DNA from: Fomes fomentarius
Taxonomy: Eukaryota > Basidiomycota > Agaricomycetes > Polyporales > Polyporaceae
Length of the DNA stretch: 64,000 bases
Direction of reading: 5' to 3'
Assembly (NCBI GenBank): GCA_022606135.1
Contig: JABYQN010000003.1
Coordinates: forward strand, 3,410,001 to 3,474,000
This document shows positions 34,736-46,367 of the stretch, in pieces (within the stretch, counting starts at the first letter, position 1; every line of letters starts with the position of its first letter). Made by a program: the position numbers and the translations under genes. Under the pieces are notes generated by a model. It saw only the letters and a program-made list of their open reading frames with translations, did no database searches and was not told the DNA's origin.

Positions 34736-36140
34736 TTGACGAGCATCAACACAACGTGCGGGCGGCTGCATATGTAGTGTAGGTCGCACGTCAATGATGA
34801 GACACACGAGTGCAGGAGAATCACGTACCCGCTGACATCGGGGTGTATTGTGATTGGGAAGATGAAGTTCTCTTCCTCCCTGTAGGCCGAAGAGTTCAAA
34901 ATCAGCAAACAATCACGAAGAGTATAGATAGCGCATCGTGGGCATGCGACAGATAGAATGCGTATGACCTGTACAAGTACGTGAACATGTCCTTCCAAAG
35001 CTGCTCCACGTCCCGTGCGTTGACCTATGTACGCACGACAATTCAGTGGATACGCGCCAAGACTTCACACAACTCGAACGACGTACCCATCCATGAGAGT
35101 TGGGGCTAGACTTGATAAACCTAGGACACGGCAAGCTATCAACATCGCATTACTGCATGCATGCCCTGCATGGAGACCTACATCATGGGCGGCAAGTCGT
35201 CGAGGTACCAGTTGGCAGGAATTTCGACCAGACCTGTTTCTTTGCCCCTGACGAGCGGCTTCATCCACGTCTCTGCCTTCGCCTTGTAGTCGATCTTGTT
35301 CCAGAGGTCCTGGTCGCGCAGGTAGAAGGCTTGGGAGCTGCATCGCGCGCAATGGCGTAAGATCGTGCCGAATGCCGTCCACGATGTCGGGTACTTACTC
35401 GTGAGCCATGATGGGATGGTCTAGATTACACAGCCGGTGAGGACAAACATTCACAAGCAGACGCGAACCGACATAACTCACCGTACTCTATCCCCTTGTC
35501 GAGTAGCAGCATCGTCCCTTCCTTGCTCGTTTCCCACCACGGCGCGACGCTGCCTTTGGGCGATACGCCGTTGTTGAACTCGGTGAGAAGCTGGTACGTG
35601 TGATCGAGTATGTCCTTCTGCTGCTCTAGAGACATCGCGACCGGATTCTCGTGCGAGTACCCGTGCAGCCCTCTGCACGTATACACGCGCGCGCCATCAG
35701 CAGACTGGACCCGCGAACCTCAAATTCGACCACACGGAACGCACGCACATCTCATGTCCGGCGTCCCGTACAGCAGCCATCTGTTCCGGAAACGTCTCCA
35801 AGCTGCGTCCTGACAATTGCAAAGTTCCCATGGGGCATTTCATTTCGCGAGATACGTGGCAGAGCAGGGTAGGGCGCACCCCGGGCGCACCTGGGATGAA
35901 CCATGTCGTCTTGATGCCGTACTTGGCGAAGAGCTTGAGCAAGCGAGGTGTTCCGACCTCCCCGGCATAGACTCCCTATGCGATGATCACGACAGCAGTA
36001 AATACACGAGGGGGTTTGGGAAGTATCCGAGGTTGAGAGGGAGGGCAACGCTCAGCATGGCATCAGAGACTTACTCGAGAGATGTCAAGCGGGGAGTCTT
36101 CACCTCTGTACGAGCCCAACCTTGTTCCCAAGGCATGAAT
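34735..36140 (-). CDS. Polysaccharide deacetylase (PgdA-like), C-terminus missing
   Basis: This NodB-type metal-dependent deacetylase removes acetyl groups from N-acetylated glycans. Minus-strand exons with good borders read: [14 protein letters not shown] | [20 protein letters not shown] ending KTTWFIPG | [18 protein letters not shown] | [20 protein letters not shown] (the H...H metal pair) with [20 protein letters not shown] | [12 protein letters not shown] with [18 protein letters not shown] | SPNSHGW | [17 protein letters not shown] | [13 protein letters not shown] | RPHVVLML. After 34741 the expected last ~50 residues (EGVEW-type helix) are not found. The start is also unclear: a TGA lies just before the readable N-terminus. 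It may be a truncated or decaying gene. Confidence 0.7.
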
Positions 36141-36735
36141 TCAACATGATGCGTGGCATGCGTGCAGTGTCTGGTTCTGCAGGTGAGGATCGCTGGGGTC
36201 AAGAAGGAAGGTAGGTGGAGATGACCAGATATCGTATGAGAAGAATCTAAAGGCACCGTGACGGGGCTCCGTGGACTGACCCGGGCGTGACATCCTGTGG
36301 AGAATCTCAATTATAATATCCAGAAGAACTTCTTTCCGTTGGCGCCGGATCAACATGACTGAATGCCACGATGACATGGTTGATAGAGCTTCACATAAGC
36401 TCACGCTCCCCGGGGTGTATCCTACTCCGTCGCTCACGAGTGCGTTATCATATACAGTACTCAACACGAAGCTGATCGATTTCTCTTCTAGACCTTGTCT
36501 TCTCATGCTTGTGCACTCAGGCGCCCCTAAGAAGTCTCTGAGCGTCCGCTCGCCCGCTTACGCTCCAAGTCGACCAGATGTACTATATGCGGGAATGCTC
36601 GACATCCAGTTCGATTAGAGATTTGCAAAGCAGCCTTATCATCACCGCTCGTGGCATATCGACGGGGCTTCCAGCCGCCCGATAACCTTCTCTTCTTCTC
36701 CCTCTTCTCGCAAATCCTTTGCTCTCCGCGCACCG

Positions 36736-36882
36736 ATGTCAGACGAAGAAAAGCGGACGACGGCCTCCACAGTGGCAGAAGAAGAGTCTCATCATGGAGG
36801 AGCCCTGAAGGCTCTGAAGCACGCTGACGACGCGCTCCTGGCAACGCTGGGTTATCGAAGCGAGTTCAGACGCGAGTTTTCC
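36736..36882 (+). pseudogene. First exon of an amino-acid/GABA permease (APC family)
   Basis: MSDEEKRTTASTVAEE opens the exon, and DDALLATLGYRSEFRREFS then a GT donor closes it. This is the cytosolic N-terminus of fungal GABA/choline-type APC transporters, which normally continues into TM1 (LIETIAFAFSIMG). The next exon is not present. After 36950 the DNA belongs to the 3' end of the minus-strand AT-hook gene. So only 49 codons and the upstream flank remain. A truncated transporter gene. Confidence 0.7.
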
Positions 36883-36967
36883 GTATGTCTCTGCTCTGGG
36901 TGTGCCCTGCTCCGTCACCCTCCTCACACTTGCAACCTCACCAATCTGTAGTATAGCTCCCCTCTGC

Positions 36968-39136
36968 TCAATGGTTTCTCCTCTTGCGCTTCCCCAACGT
37001 CACCTCATTGTCTACCCCCATGTCTCCATAGTCGGTCTCATCACCATCATCCGCTTCACTGCCTGGGTCATGGACCACATGTAGCATCTCCATCTGCGAC
37101 TTCAGACGTGCCTTATAGCCCTCCACCACGTGTAGTGCTTGTATAAGGTCCTTCTTCCTTGGATCTTTTGACGGCCGGCCTCGCTTGCCAGTGCGATGCT
37201 ATCAAGAGAACGTGATCAACAAAAATTCGTAACCGTACTCTGATACGTACTGTCTTCTTCCGCCCCGCTTTCCACTTGGTGTTGACTGAAGGCATATTAT
37301 CTACCATCTCCTGGAACGAAGCGATCCCGACGGTAGTGCTGTTAGCTACACTCCTCATATCGGATGCTATGGTCTTCCAAAGATGGTCTCAGCTGGGACG
37401 GCCAACGAGAGACGACTAGTTACTTACCCTTGGCCCGTTCAAAGCATATTTCCAATCAGTCGGTCGTCTAGCTAGTATGGTGCTGTAGAACTTGACGGAG
37501 CCTAGCTGGTATTCGCACACCGGTAATACCTTATACGTCTTGTCAGTAGCGCGATGGGGTCGCAAGCGTAGCTGTCACCTACAATATCACTTGGATGTCA
37601 GCACCGCAGACTACACTATCACAGTGCAACTCACCCAAAACGTGCTTCTCATCCAGCATGCCCCATGATGTGAGGTTGTTGAATAGCTCCGCTGACACCA
37701 TACAGAAAGATTTGCGGTACACATGCACATATTCGGACATGTAATACTTGTGGGAACGGTGATTGAAAGCAAACGGATTAGTATGGTTTGCGGGTGTGGC
37801 GACAAGTTTGAGGAATCGGTCGGAAGCCCAGATAGCCATGTATGCGGGCAATCCAGAACGCAGCCGGCCATACATCTCATCGTCCTTGCATACCATGGTT
37901 GTCGGGGTGCCAGGCCACATCGATATGAGATGGAGGAGGTCGTTCGCGGTGTGCTTGCCTAATCCGTTGAAGACGGTTTGCACGCTGTACAGCGATGCTA
38001 TGATGGGAACATCGTTCTGTGAACAGATGTCCGCCCCCAGCACTTGCTTCCTCCAAGCATCCAGCGGGTTTCTTGATGTACTATCAATTATTATAAGACA
38101 ATGACACTTGTTTTGGAAGTGTTGGTCCGCGCTGTGGGACAAAGGTCATGGACCCGACTGGATATATGAGAGGGAAGACGCTTTGCACATACCTCCGATT
38201 TGGGCAGGACATCGGCAGGACTCCACAGTACTGGTCGGCTAAATACATGGAAGCGCACCAGACGCGAGAAGTCTGTAACAATGATAGCGCGATCCTGGCA
38301 GACAAGTGCGCCAAACACATTGACAAGTCTGTCCTCACCACTCAGCGAAGAAGGACATCCTGCGACAACGAACCGAGAGGGCAGGATGAAGGAGCGCAGA
38401 CGGTTGGCCTTTGACTTGTTCTTGTTGGGTCCCGGTGCGCAGTTCCCAACGAGAGCATGGTAATCTTCGAGGGAGACAATGCTGATACAGGCTTCCAGCC
38501 CAAGATGTATACGTACAGCGTGCTCCAACAAGTGTCAGTTGGATGCGGAGAAATTCCTGTGCATAATGGCCGGGACACTTACGAATCCAGCAGCTAATAT
38601 GATTTCCTTGCCTCGTGACTGGACAGCGACAGGACCCGGTGTGAGTGGCTTCACCAAAAACGCCAGCGGCTCCCAAGCCTTCATTTGAAGTCGCTCTTTG
38701 TCGTACTTGTTAACTTCATAGTCCACTGGCATGTCTTCTTGGCTGTGTTCATACCCCCATGACTTGCATGTCATTGTGGTATACTTGCGCTGCTTAGTTC
38801 CAATAGCGAAGCACCGCGGGAAGAACGCCCAGTGTTATGTCAAACCCGACAATTAATCGACATATCCACTAATACATACTATGCCGCATAGTAGTTATGC
38901 TCACCTGTCAGGACTTCTCCCGGGTGTGTATTTGCATACTCTTGTATGGCGCGTGTAATTGTATAGTTGAACGCGCTTTGCGTGTCGCCTTCTGGCATGC
39001 CGATGGACGTGACAGATACTGTATGTGGTCGTGGAGTTGGGTTCGAACTAGCGCTAGTGGCCCAGACGCGAACTGTCACGCCATGACAGCGTGACACTGC
39101 AATCACGTCAAAAACAGCATACCCTAGGGACATCAA
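36968..39136 (-). CDS. AT-hook protein of unknown function, multi-exon
   Basis: Minus-strand exons with workable introns run from about 39136 (perhaps with further 5' exons to ~39860, where LPNPDTLLLKLRTWP reads) down to TGA 36968. They include SVTSIGMPEGDTQSAF with IQEYANTHPGEVLTG, MKAWEPLAFLVKPLTPGPVA, LEDYHALVGNCAPGPNKNK and CPSSLSGEDRLVNVFGALVC. The next is STSRNPLDAWRKQVLGADIC with VQTVFNGLGKHTANDLLHLI. The C-terminus is HRTGKRGRPSKDPRKK, an AT-hook core (RGRP) with basic flanks, followed by an acidic patch and a KRKRR end. It is probably a nuclear DNA-binding protein. I do not recognise the family. Its 3' end abuts the truncated permease, so it may have been inserted there. Confidence 0.5.
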
Positions 39137-39139
39137 ATC

Positions 39140-40323
39140 AATTTCTTTGGCAAAAGGCAGATTTAATGACTACAAATATCACACATAAAAAGTGCTAGGT
39201 GTTGTCCTTGTTCTATAATAATCCAGACGAGCGTCACACGGGCGCTAGTGTGCATGACTATTCTGAGCGCCCATCGCCGTCGCTCCCGCCTAGACGGAAA
39301 TGTCCGTGTTGTCGGCGTGGACATGTGCGGAGGCCCGTGCGAACGAGGGCGAGGATGTGGACCGACAATGGAAACGAGACGGTGACTAGGACGCACTCTC
39401 TAGCTCCCGGTTCGGAAAGGCTGTTTACGTATACGATTGGAGCAGCATTCGAGACGTGTGCAAGGTCCAAGTCGTCGTCGGACTCGAGCGGATGCACTGC
39501 TGTGGGCTCAGTAGCGTTGGCTGATACATCTGTGCTAACGTATAGGTGTACTCATCGGTGAGTCATGCGAGCGTCGACGCCAGAGGAAAGGAACTCACGT
39601 CGCACCATATAGATTGCATCGGTTTCTTCCCTCGATGATAATGTGCGGCGCGGCCGCCATCGTGCTGTTCAGTATGATGGTGAAAAGAGAGCTGCAACAG
39701 GTAGGAGCTACCTCACTAGAGACGGAAGACCGGAAGGAGGCACCTGCACCACTATCAACAGGCCTGATGAGAATGCGGCGTGGAGGTGCATCTGTAGACC
39801 TTGGTGGCCATGTCCGCAGCTTCAGCAGAAGTGTATCAGGGTTCGGAAGGGTGTAGCCTGTTTTTTTATATGTACATTGCGACACCTGTGTAGACCAAGT
39901 CCGTATTACCAATGTTGCACTTTGTATATTAGCATCAGCGTGTTTATCAGTACTTATTAGCGCAAACAAGACCGTCAGTACACCTATTACACACCTAGAG
40001 TCCTGATAGTCATGTATATTCGACCAGTTGGCAGGATGACCGTCGTGTCCTGCTGGCATGGGAGGCCTCAACGTTTCGAAGAACAAGAGTGAGTCTGACG
40101 TTGCAGGCCGCCGCCTCAGGCGAAGCGCTCGTTCTCTGCAAATGGCGGCACGTGATCTTTCATGACGTGTGCCACGTTCGCGTGTGTTGGGCGCCTGGGG
40201 GAAGCTGTGGCTTAGAACTGTCTCTCTCTTCTAGTCATGTCCTCTCCTGCTCATTCACACATGCCCTAGCTGCTCTCTTCTTCCACTCCAAGCCCAGTGA
40301 ACTGAAAGAAACGAACGGACAAA
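39140..40323. other. Possible 5' exons of the AT-hook gene; otherwise nothing clear
   Basis: Minus-strand frames at 39258-39497 (AVHPLESDDDLDLAHVSNAA) and 39595-39860 (LRTWPPRSTDAPPRRILIRP) look partly coding. They could be upstream exons of the AT-hook gene. Plus-strand frames here are their shadows. 40089-40320 precedes the derlin start and may be its promoter. Confidence 0.35.
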
Positions 40324-40672
40324 ATGCCAGCTGGGATTGAAGCATGGGTGACCCAGATACCACCCGTAACTCGAGCATGGCTTGCGCTCTCCGTTTTGAC
40401 TAGCCTGGCTGTCGTGAGTGGGCTCCGTCGATCTCAGAATGCTCATACAAAGATTCGAGGCTGTTGTAGCAAATGCAGTTGGTCACGCCTCTTCAGCTGT
40501 ACTTCAGCTTCAAGGCTGCATTCACAAACATGCAGGTGTGTGTGTGCATGTTCTTGGTGCGCATTCTCCGTCCTCTGACGGCTTCTGCCACTCAGCCATG
40601 GCGTGTCTTCGCCACTTTCTTCTACTTTGGAACCATATCCCTAGATTTCGTCTTTCACATGTTCTTCTTGTG
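40324..40672 (+). pseudogene. Derlin (Der1/Dfm1 family), N-terminal third only
   Basis: Derlins are ER membrane rhomboid pseudoproteases used in ER-associated degradation. Three exons join cleanly: MPAGIEAWVTQIPPVTRAWL with ALSVLTSLAV; QMQLVTPLQLYFSFKAAFTN; and PWRVFATFFYFGTISLDFVF with HMFFL. Introns are about 59 and 60 nt. A GTGAGC donor follows at 40673, but the next exon (MRYSRMLEE... in relatives) is missing. Only about 120 bp further on, the aldehyde dehydrogenase gene begins. The kept part is undamaged at the protein level, so truncation looks recent. Confidence 0.8.
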
Positions 40673-40797
40673 AGCTTTCCCTATTGCTTCCATCATGACG
40701 GATTAGTCCCTCCGCCATGCCGCCCTTATATTATGCCAGCCTATCCCTCTCTCTCAAACCTAGATTCACCCCAAGGCACTCTCTCCATCGATACCGC

Positions 40798-43127
40798 ATG
40801 GCGAATACCGCAGTCAACGTACGTGCGGTTAAGGTGTGGGCTACACGATGGTATGCTGATTGGATGTACGCATTTTGGTTTGAAGGACGCGTCGCTGGTT
40901 CGTTCGCAAGCCTTCATTGACGGAAAATGGGTCGACGCGAAGGATGGCGGAGTAATCAAGGTCATCAGTGAGTACTGCTATCCGGCACCCTTGTACCGAC
41001 GTTATGTCCTCCTGGGATACAAGACGCTGATTGTATGCGTAGACCCTGCTACGGCAGAGGAGCTGGGGACCGTGCCAGAGTTGGGCTTGGAGGAGACGAA
41101 GCAGGCGATCCAGGCCGCGTCGACAGCGTTCAAGACCTGGAGTAAGACCGCTGCGAAGGTGCGCACACATGTTGTGTCCTGTTTTACCCTTCCTAAGACC
41201 TTCTGTATGACATATAGGAACGACACGACATCCTCATGAAGCTATATGCGCTCATGAAAGAGAACTCGGATAACCTCGCTCGTCTCATTGTAAGTTATGT
41301 TTGAAGTTGCACCAGTCTCGAAGGAGTGTGTCTGAACGCGCCGCTCAGACTTTGGAGAACGGCAAGCCATTTGCTGAGGCCAAGGTAAGTGTCCGAATCA
41401 TGTGCGTGGGCTTGTCATCCGAGACCAGGCTGTAGGGCGAGCACGCATACAGTTCATCGTTCATCGAGGTGAGCAGCAATTGTCGTCTGCCAAAGTGGAA
41501 CTATGTTGAGCGTTGACGGATGTAGTGGTTCGGTGAGGCCTGCATTGATTCGATGCTCGTTTGGCGTACTTACGCCAACACCTTATGAACAGCTGAGGAG
41601 GCGGTTTGGACGTATGGGGGTGAGTACTACCGTTTCACCTCTGCACTGCTACAATTCTCATTGTTATCAGAGGTGATTCCGTCCGCAATCACGAATATCC
41701 GTAATGTTGTCGTGAAGCAGCCGATTGGTACCCTTGCTGTTTCTTCTCTAGTACTATGAGCTGAACTCGCGCCGTCAGGTGTCGCGTATGTCCTCCACGC
41801 AAGACCCTCGCACTATCTGACGTCATACTGTTTGCAGGTCAATCCTGACACCATGGAACCTCCCGTCAGCGATGATCACCCGGAAACTTGGCGCGGCCCT
41901 TGCCGCAGGATGTACGGCAGTCATCAAACCTCCACCAGAGACTCCCTTCTCCGCGCTCGCGCTTGTGGAGGTACGTAGACTGTTCAAAGTCGATTCTCAT
42001 CTGACCGCTCATTCACACCCTTCCGGCGCGCAGCTGGCAAACCGCGCTGGCGTGCCTCCAGGCGTCATCAATGTTGTAACGACGCAGGCGAACGTGGTTG
42101 AAGTCGGACGGGAGTTGTGCGAGAACAACGTGGTAAAAAAGGTGTCGTTTACGGGGAGCACGCCAGTCGCGAAGTTGTTATATGGACTTGCGTCAAGCAC
42201 GTTGAAGAAGTACGTCATGGATTCCCCTTGGTCCCCGTCCAATGCATTCATCTTGCATGCAGGGTCTCTATCGAAGCTGGTGGAAATGCACCGTTCATCG
42301 TCTTCGATGACGCTGACATCAATGCAGCCGTTGCAGGTTCGTCGAGATACGTTGTCTCCTCGAAACGGCTTACTTACAGTGCCCTCAGGCGCCATCACAT
42401 GCAAATTCCGTGGCACCGGACAGACCTGCGTGTGCGCACACCGTATCTACGTGCAGTCATCTATCTACGCGGAGTTCGCCTCTCGTCTCGCTGAGAAGGT
42501 TGCCGCGTTCAAGGTTGGCAACGGCCTCGACAAGGACACATCAGTCCATTCCACGCGCTCTCCTGTCCTGTCGATATCACATTCACAGAATTCATCAGGA
42601 CGCACGGACCATTGATCCATGAGAAGGCAGTCGAGAAAGTCCAGCACCACGTAGAAGACGCCGTTGCACAAGGCGCGCAGGTTCTCCTGGGCGGGAAGCG
42701 CATCCCAGGCGCGGGCTCGTTCTTTGCCCTGACTGTGCTCTCGGACGTGCCCCCGAACGCCCTGGTGAACAAGGAAGAGACCTTTGGCCTGCTCGCGGCG
42801 CTTACACGCTTCGAGACTGAAGAGGAGGTCATTAAGTTGGCGAACGATGCCCTTGTAGGCCTGGCCGGGCACTTCTATCCGCGCGATGTGGGACGCGTGT
42901 GGCGCGTTGCGGAGGCGCTGGAGGTGGGCATGGTGGGCACGAACACGGGCATAACCAGTCAGGCTGCTATTCCGTTTGGAGGGGTCAAGCAGAGTGGGAT
43001 GGGTGAGTGCGCCGGTTCATCGCGAGGCTGAGTGACTGCTGATTTGTGGTATCCAGGTCGGGAAGGTGGCCCGCATGGTATTGACGAGTATATGAACGTG
43101 AAGCTGATTGCGTTCGGGGGGCTGTGA
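40798..43127 (+). CDS. Succinate-semialdehyde dehydrogenase (SSADH), one splice lesion
   Basis: This NAD(P)-dependent aldehyde dehydrogenase converts succinate semialdehyde to succinate in the GABA shunt. ATG 40798 gives MANTAVN, then an intron, then DASLVRSQAFIDGKWVDAKD. Many small exons follow: PATAEELGTVPELGLEETK, LENGKPFAEAK, FIE-W-FAEEAVWTYG, NVVVKQPIG-VA-S, LTPWNLPSAMITRKLGAALA, GSTPVAK, SIEAGGNAPFIVFDDAD (general-base Glu), CKFRGTGQTCVCAHRIYV (nucleophile Cys), HGPLIHEKAVEKVQ and GGVKQSGMGREGGPHG. It ends at TGA 43127. Two exons are only 7 nt long. One donor (42540) reads ATCAGT where GTCAGT is expected; splicing there restores the family sequence DTTHGPLI. Otherwise intact, about 500 residues. 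Confidence 0.88.
41526..41532 (+). other. 7-nt microexon 1 of SSADH (TGGTTCG)
   Basis: It is flanked by TGTAG acceptor and GTGAGG donor. Joined to the ...TCATCGAG exon before and the CTGAGGAGG exon after, it reads I-E-W-F-A-E-E-A-V, the conserved family string. Leaving it out breaks the frame. Confidence 0.85.
41779..41785 (+). other. 7-nt microexon 2 of SSADH (GTGTCGC)
   Basis: It is flanked by CGTCAG acceptor and GTATGT donor. Joined between ...CCGATTG and GTCAATCCTG it reads P-I-G-V-A-S-I-L-T-P-W, the conserved family string. Leaving it out breaks the frame. Confidence 0.85.
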
Positions 43128-43736
43128 ACCTGAGGGGAGTCAAAGATAAGATAGCCGTGCGTTGCATGTCCGATTGCTTGAACTGCTGATGATTGCCTGG
43201 ATAACTGTGTAACATCATTCACATTGCTATGGAGATCCTCTGTACACGCGCGCGGGCTATCAGTCATAATCAGTCCTGACCTCCTCAAAAATGAAATTGG
43301 CACAGCGTCGAATACAGCATTTGACCCAGTTCTCACTGCGGAGTCTCTGCCCCTCTGCCACGGACTGTCGCCTCGCTCTTGCCGCATACACGCCTGTGCA
43401 CGCCGGCCCGCTCAAGAGTGGTATCATCCGAGACCCATACGTAAAGCCGCCCCTGCGTTGTACTCGCAAGTAGAACCTTGATGGATGCCATCCGAATGAC
43501 TATAGTAAGTAACTTTCTAATCCCAGAATCTTGCAAACCACTTGGTTCGATACGTCGCCCATCAGCACCTGGTTGGCGTAATATGAATATACGCCCGATT
43601 GCGTTTGGAAATTTGTATTCAGCGGGAGCCAGGAGGGGGTGTGCTGATCCAAGACTTGGACGTTTTATTCTGACCGCTTTGTGTCTCCACCTTCGCAAGG
43701 CTTTCTCTCTCGCCTTCGAGGATCCCCACTTTCCAT
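43128..43736. other. Intergenic, no gene called
   Basis: This is the 3' flank of SSADH and upstream of the surface protein. Short overlapping frames occur on both strands without domain-like content. Confidence 0.5.
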
Positions 43737-45368
43737 ATGTACTCTTTGATTCTTTCCTCAGACTCTGCATCTGGTCCAATGGTTCAAGCAAGGGCCGACG
43801 CACCCGCTTGGGTGATCGTGGATGATGCCGATCCAAGTATTCAGTACTCGTCGGGCTGGCAGGCCAACACTGACGTCGGTGGGCTGCTCGATGGGACTAG
43901 ACATGGAGCTACGAACGCGGGGATGAACGTTCAGGTTTACAGGTAAGTATCAAAATCCACATTGGCAACTTTCAACAGCTCACCATACTCGTTTCGTCGC
44001 TATTGTGGTAGGCACACGAGTAATGGTCGCGGGGTCGATGGGCTCATGGGATGTACAGGGCATACCGACCTCACAGTACGACATTGACGATCACACCATG
44101 GGCACGTTCACTGCGCCAATTATCGAGCCGGGTTTTCGCATCTCGAACCAGACGTACTTCACCTCGGACGACCTTCCCTCCGGAGAGCACCAGCTGACGA
44201 TCACGAACGTTAACGGCACGAAGCCGAACGTGTTTGGGCTGGACTACATCGCCTACCTGCCTGCTATCACGCTGAGTTCAACACCTACCCCGTCCGACTC
44301 GGCTTCGCACTCCAGATCGACTTCAACTGCACTTTCCACTCCATCCAGCTCCTCTGCATCTTCGACTCCATTTTCTGCGTCCTCTACGACGATATCATCT
44401 GCCCCCTCTGCGTCCTCTATGACGATTTCATCTGACCCTTCTACACCTTCGAACTCATTCTCGTCTACACTTTCGGCCTCATCCACGTCTTCTGCGCCTT
44501 CGTCATTCGCTTCGGGTGGTCAGCAGTCCGACACCACGTCGGCGAAGCCCAGCTATACTGCAGTCATCGTAGGAGGAGCGATCGGAGGGGCCGCGTTGCT
44601 CGCCGCGATATTTATGTTGATCTATTGTAAACTTCGGCGCCAGCGGCGGGCTACTGGTGCAAGCTTATCTCACAACGTTTACAACGGTGACGAAGGTACG
44701 AGCTCTATCCTGGCCAACGCCGTACATGACTAACGCCTCTACATAAACACTCATGGATGGAAACATGGAGGCGGAAGTAACGTGTTGATGTCGCCGCCAT
44801 CCAACATGGCGTCCACCAATCTGGTCCTAGGTACCGCAGCGGCCACTACCGGTGCATTCGGTGTCATGCGGGACGGTGGACACAGTAGTATCGTATGGGC
44901 ACCATCGCCCTACATGCTGCCGACACCGATGCCCACAGCAGCTCCGGCTTTCTTACCCGCTTCCGTGCACGAAAAGAGTGTGCGTAATCCGGGCCAGAGT
45001 GTGCGGGACGGTGCGTTCTCCCCCATGTCGACCAACATGGCCTCCTCGGTCCCTCGGGGCCCGGCGCAATCGCATCTACCCGCCCGGGACCGGAGAGCAC
45101 GGCAGCGACGTCCAAGGTGGCCTCGACAGCCCCATCAGCGAACTCATCTGTCGTCCCTTCGGCCTCGGAATCGCGTCGAGTGCCGAAAACCGTGGAAGCG
45201 CGGATGACGCACGATGAGACGGAGCTGGCGCACGCTCAAGACCCAGCCCTCGAGGAAGGCTCATCGCGGCAGCACAGGCATGACGACCAGCCCGGGGAGC
45301 TGGCCGTCGATTCTGGGGTACGAATCCCCGGAGAAGAGGTCTGGCCACCACCGTATACCCATGACTGA
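43737..45368 (+). CDS. Membrane-anchored Ser/Thr-stalk surface protein
   Basis: Exon 1 contains IVDDADPSIQYSSGWQANTD with LDGTRHGATNAGMNVQVY. After an intron of about 70 nt, exon 2 reads GTRVMVAGSMGSWD, FTSDDLPSGEHQLTITNVNG and FGLDYIAYLP, a beta-sandwich ectodomain. Then follow ~95 Ser/Thr/Pro-rich residues, a TM helix (AVIVGGAIGGAALLAAIFML) and a basic cytosolic start (CKLRRQRR). After a second intron, an exon from 44782 reads a Pro/Ser cytosolic tail. The natural ending (EEVWPPPYTHD, 45368) is one frame away, with the shift near 45053-45066 in a GC-rich run. This architecture is common in Agaricomycetes; ligand and role are unknown. The signal peptide exon was not resolved. Confidence 0.65.
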
Positions 45369-46367
45369 GGGGCATCTGGAAGAAGCTCTTCGTTTTCATT
45401 GATGCACTACGTTTTAAGTTAAGGACTGCTGATGTACCTTGTGTCACTCCCTGTCATACCGCGTTTGTGTGTTACAATGACAGGCCTAGTGAGGGTCCAA
45501 ATATATATATATAGGGTCCAAACCAAGACGCCGTGGGTGTTCGAGTGCCCACACACTTTTCAGGCCTGATGATGACTGCAGTCTGCGAAAGCGCAGAACC
45601 ATCAGCAATTGCGAGATGGGGCTTATGTTCCCGCAGGACGCGAAACAGGCGGGTGAAGGCGCGAGCAGCGTCTCGAGATGCGACTGGGGCTCGTAATCAT
45701 GCTCCTGCGCGATTTCGACGAATCGGCCACGGCTGTAGACTTGCAGTGTGCGGCCCCATGCGAGGATGCTTTGGTCTGGAGACTTCTTGACGATCCCTCT
45801 TGTCGACGAATGAATGCATGCTTGCCCTCGCCATACTTAGATGGTGGAGCGAGTACGCCTCGTCCTCAACCTCACACGCCTTCCGCCCTGCGGACCAGGA
45901 CATCCGGCACGCAAGACTATAATCCTTCAAGGCTGTCGTGCGCCATCTGCGATATGCGGCGTGGGCTGCTGACGACCAGGGCGTTGATTGCCACCTATCC
46001 GGGCTGAACGAGTCGTTGAAGGAGGGCGGGCCCATGCCGGTATGGCACGACAGAGTGTCAGCTATGGCCTGCTTCCCATAGAGTGACCGCCTGCGCAGCA
46101 CCCTTCCTCTCGCTCTCAACCCTTCCTCTCGCTTTCGCTCAGCTGTTTCGCAAGCCCCTCGACATACAAATGGTGAGTGCTTCAGAGTCCCAGCGTTAGT
46201 ATGTCGAACTCGACCTTGGTGATTGCATACCAACGACTGGTCCAGACCTGATGAGACATTATGCTGATGGCCGTACAAATCTAGGCACTGTTCAAAGCGG
46301 TGCAAGAGCGGTTGCGTAGGGTATGTGTATGCAATAGTGCATCAGATCCAACACTAACTTTGCGTAG
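45369..46367. other. Intergenic with (AT)n run
   Basis: An ATATATATATATA run lies at 45502-45515. Frames at 45533-45790, 45678-46007 and 45697-46305 overlap on opposite strands and show no domain. No gene called. Confidence 0.45.

Noticed and set aside
40717..40920. ORF starting upstream of the SSADH ATG (MPPLYY...)
   Set aside because: It merges the 5' leader with the first exon and intron 1; the family N-terminus fits ATG 40798 followed by splicing to DASLVRSQ.
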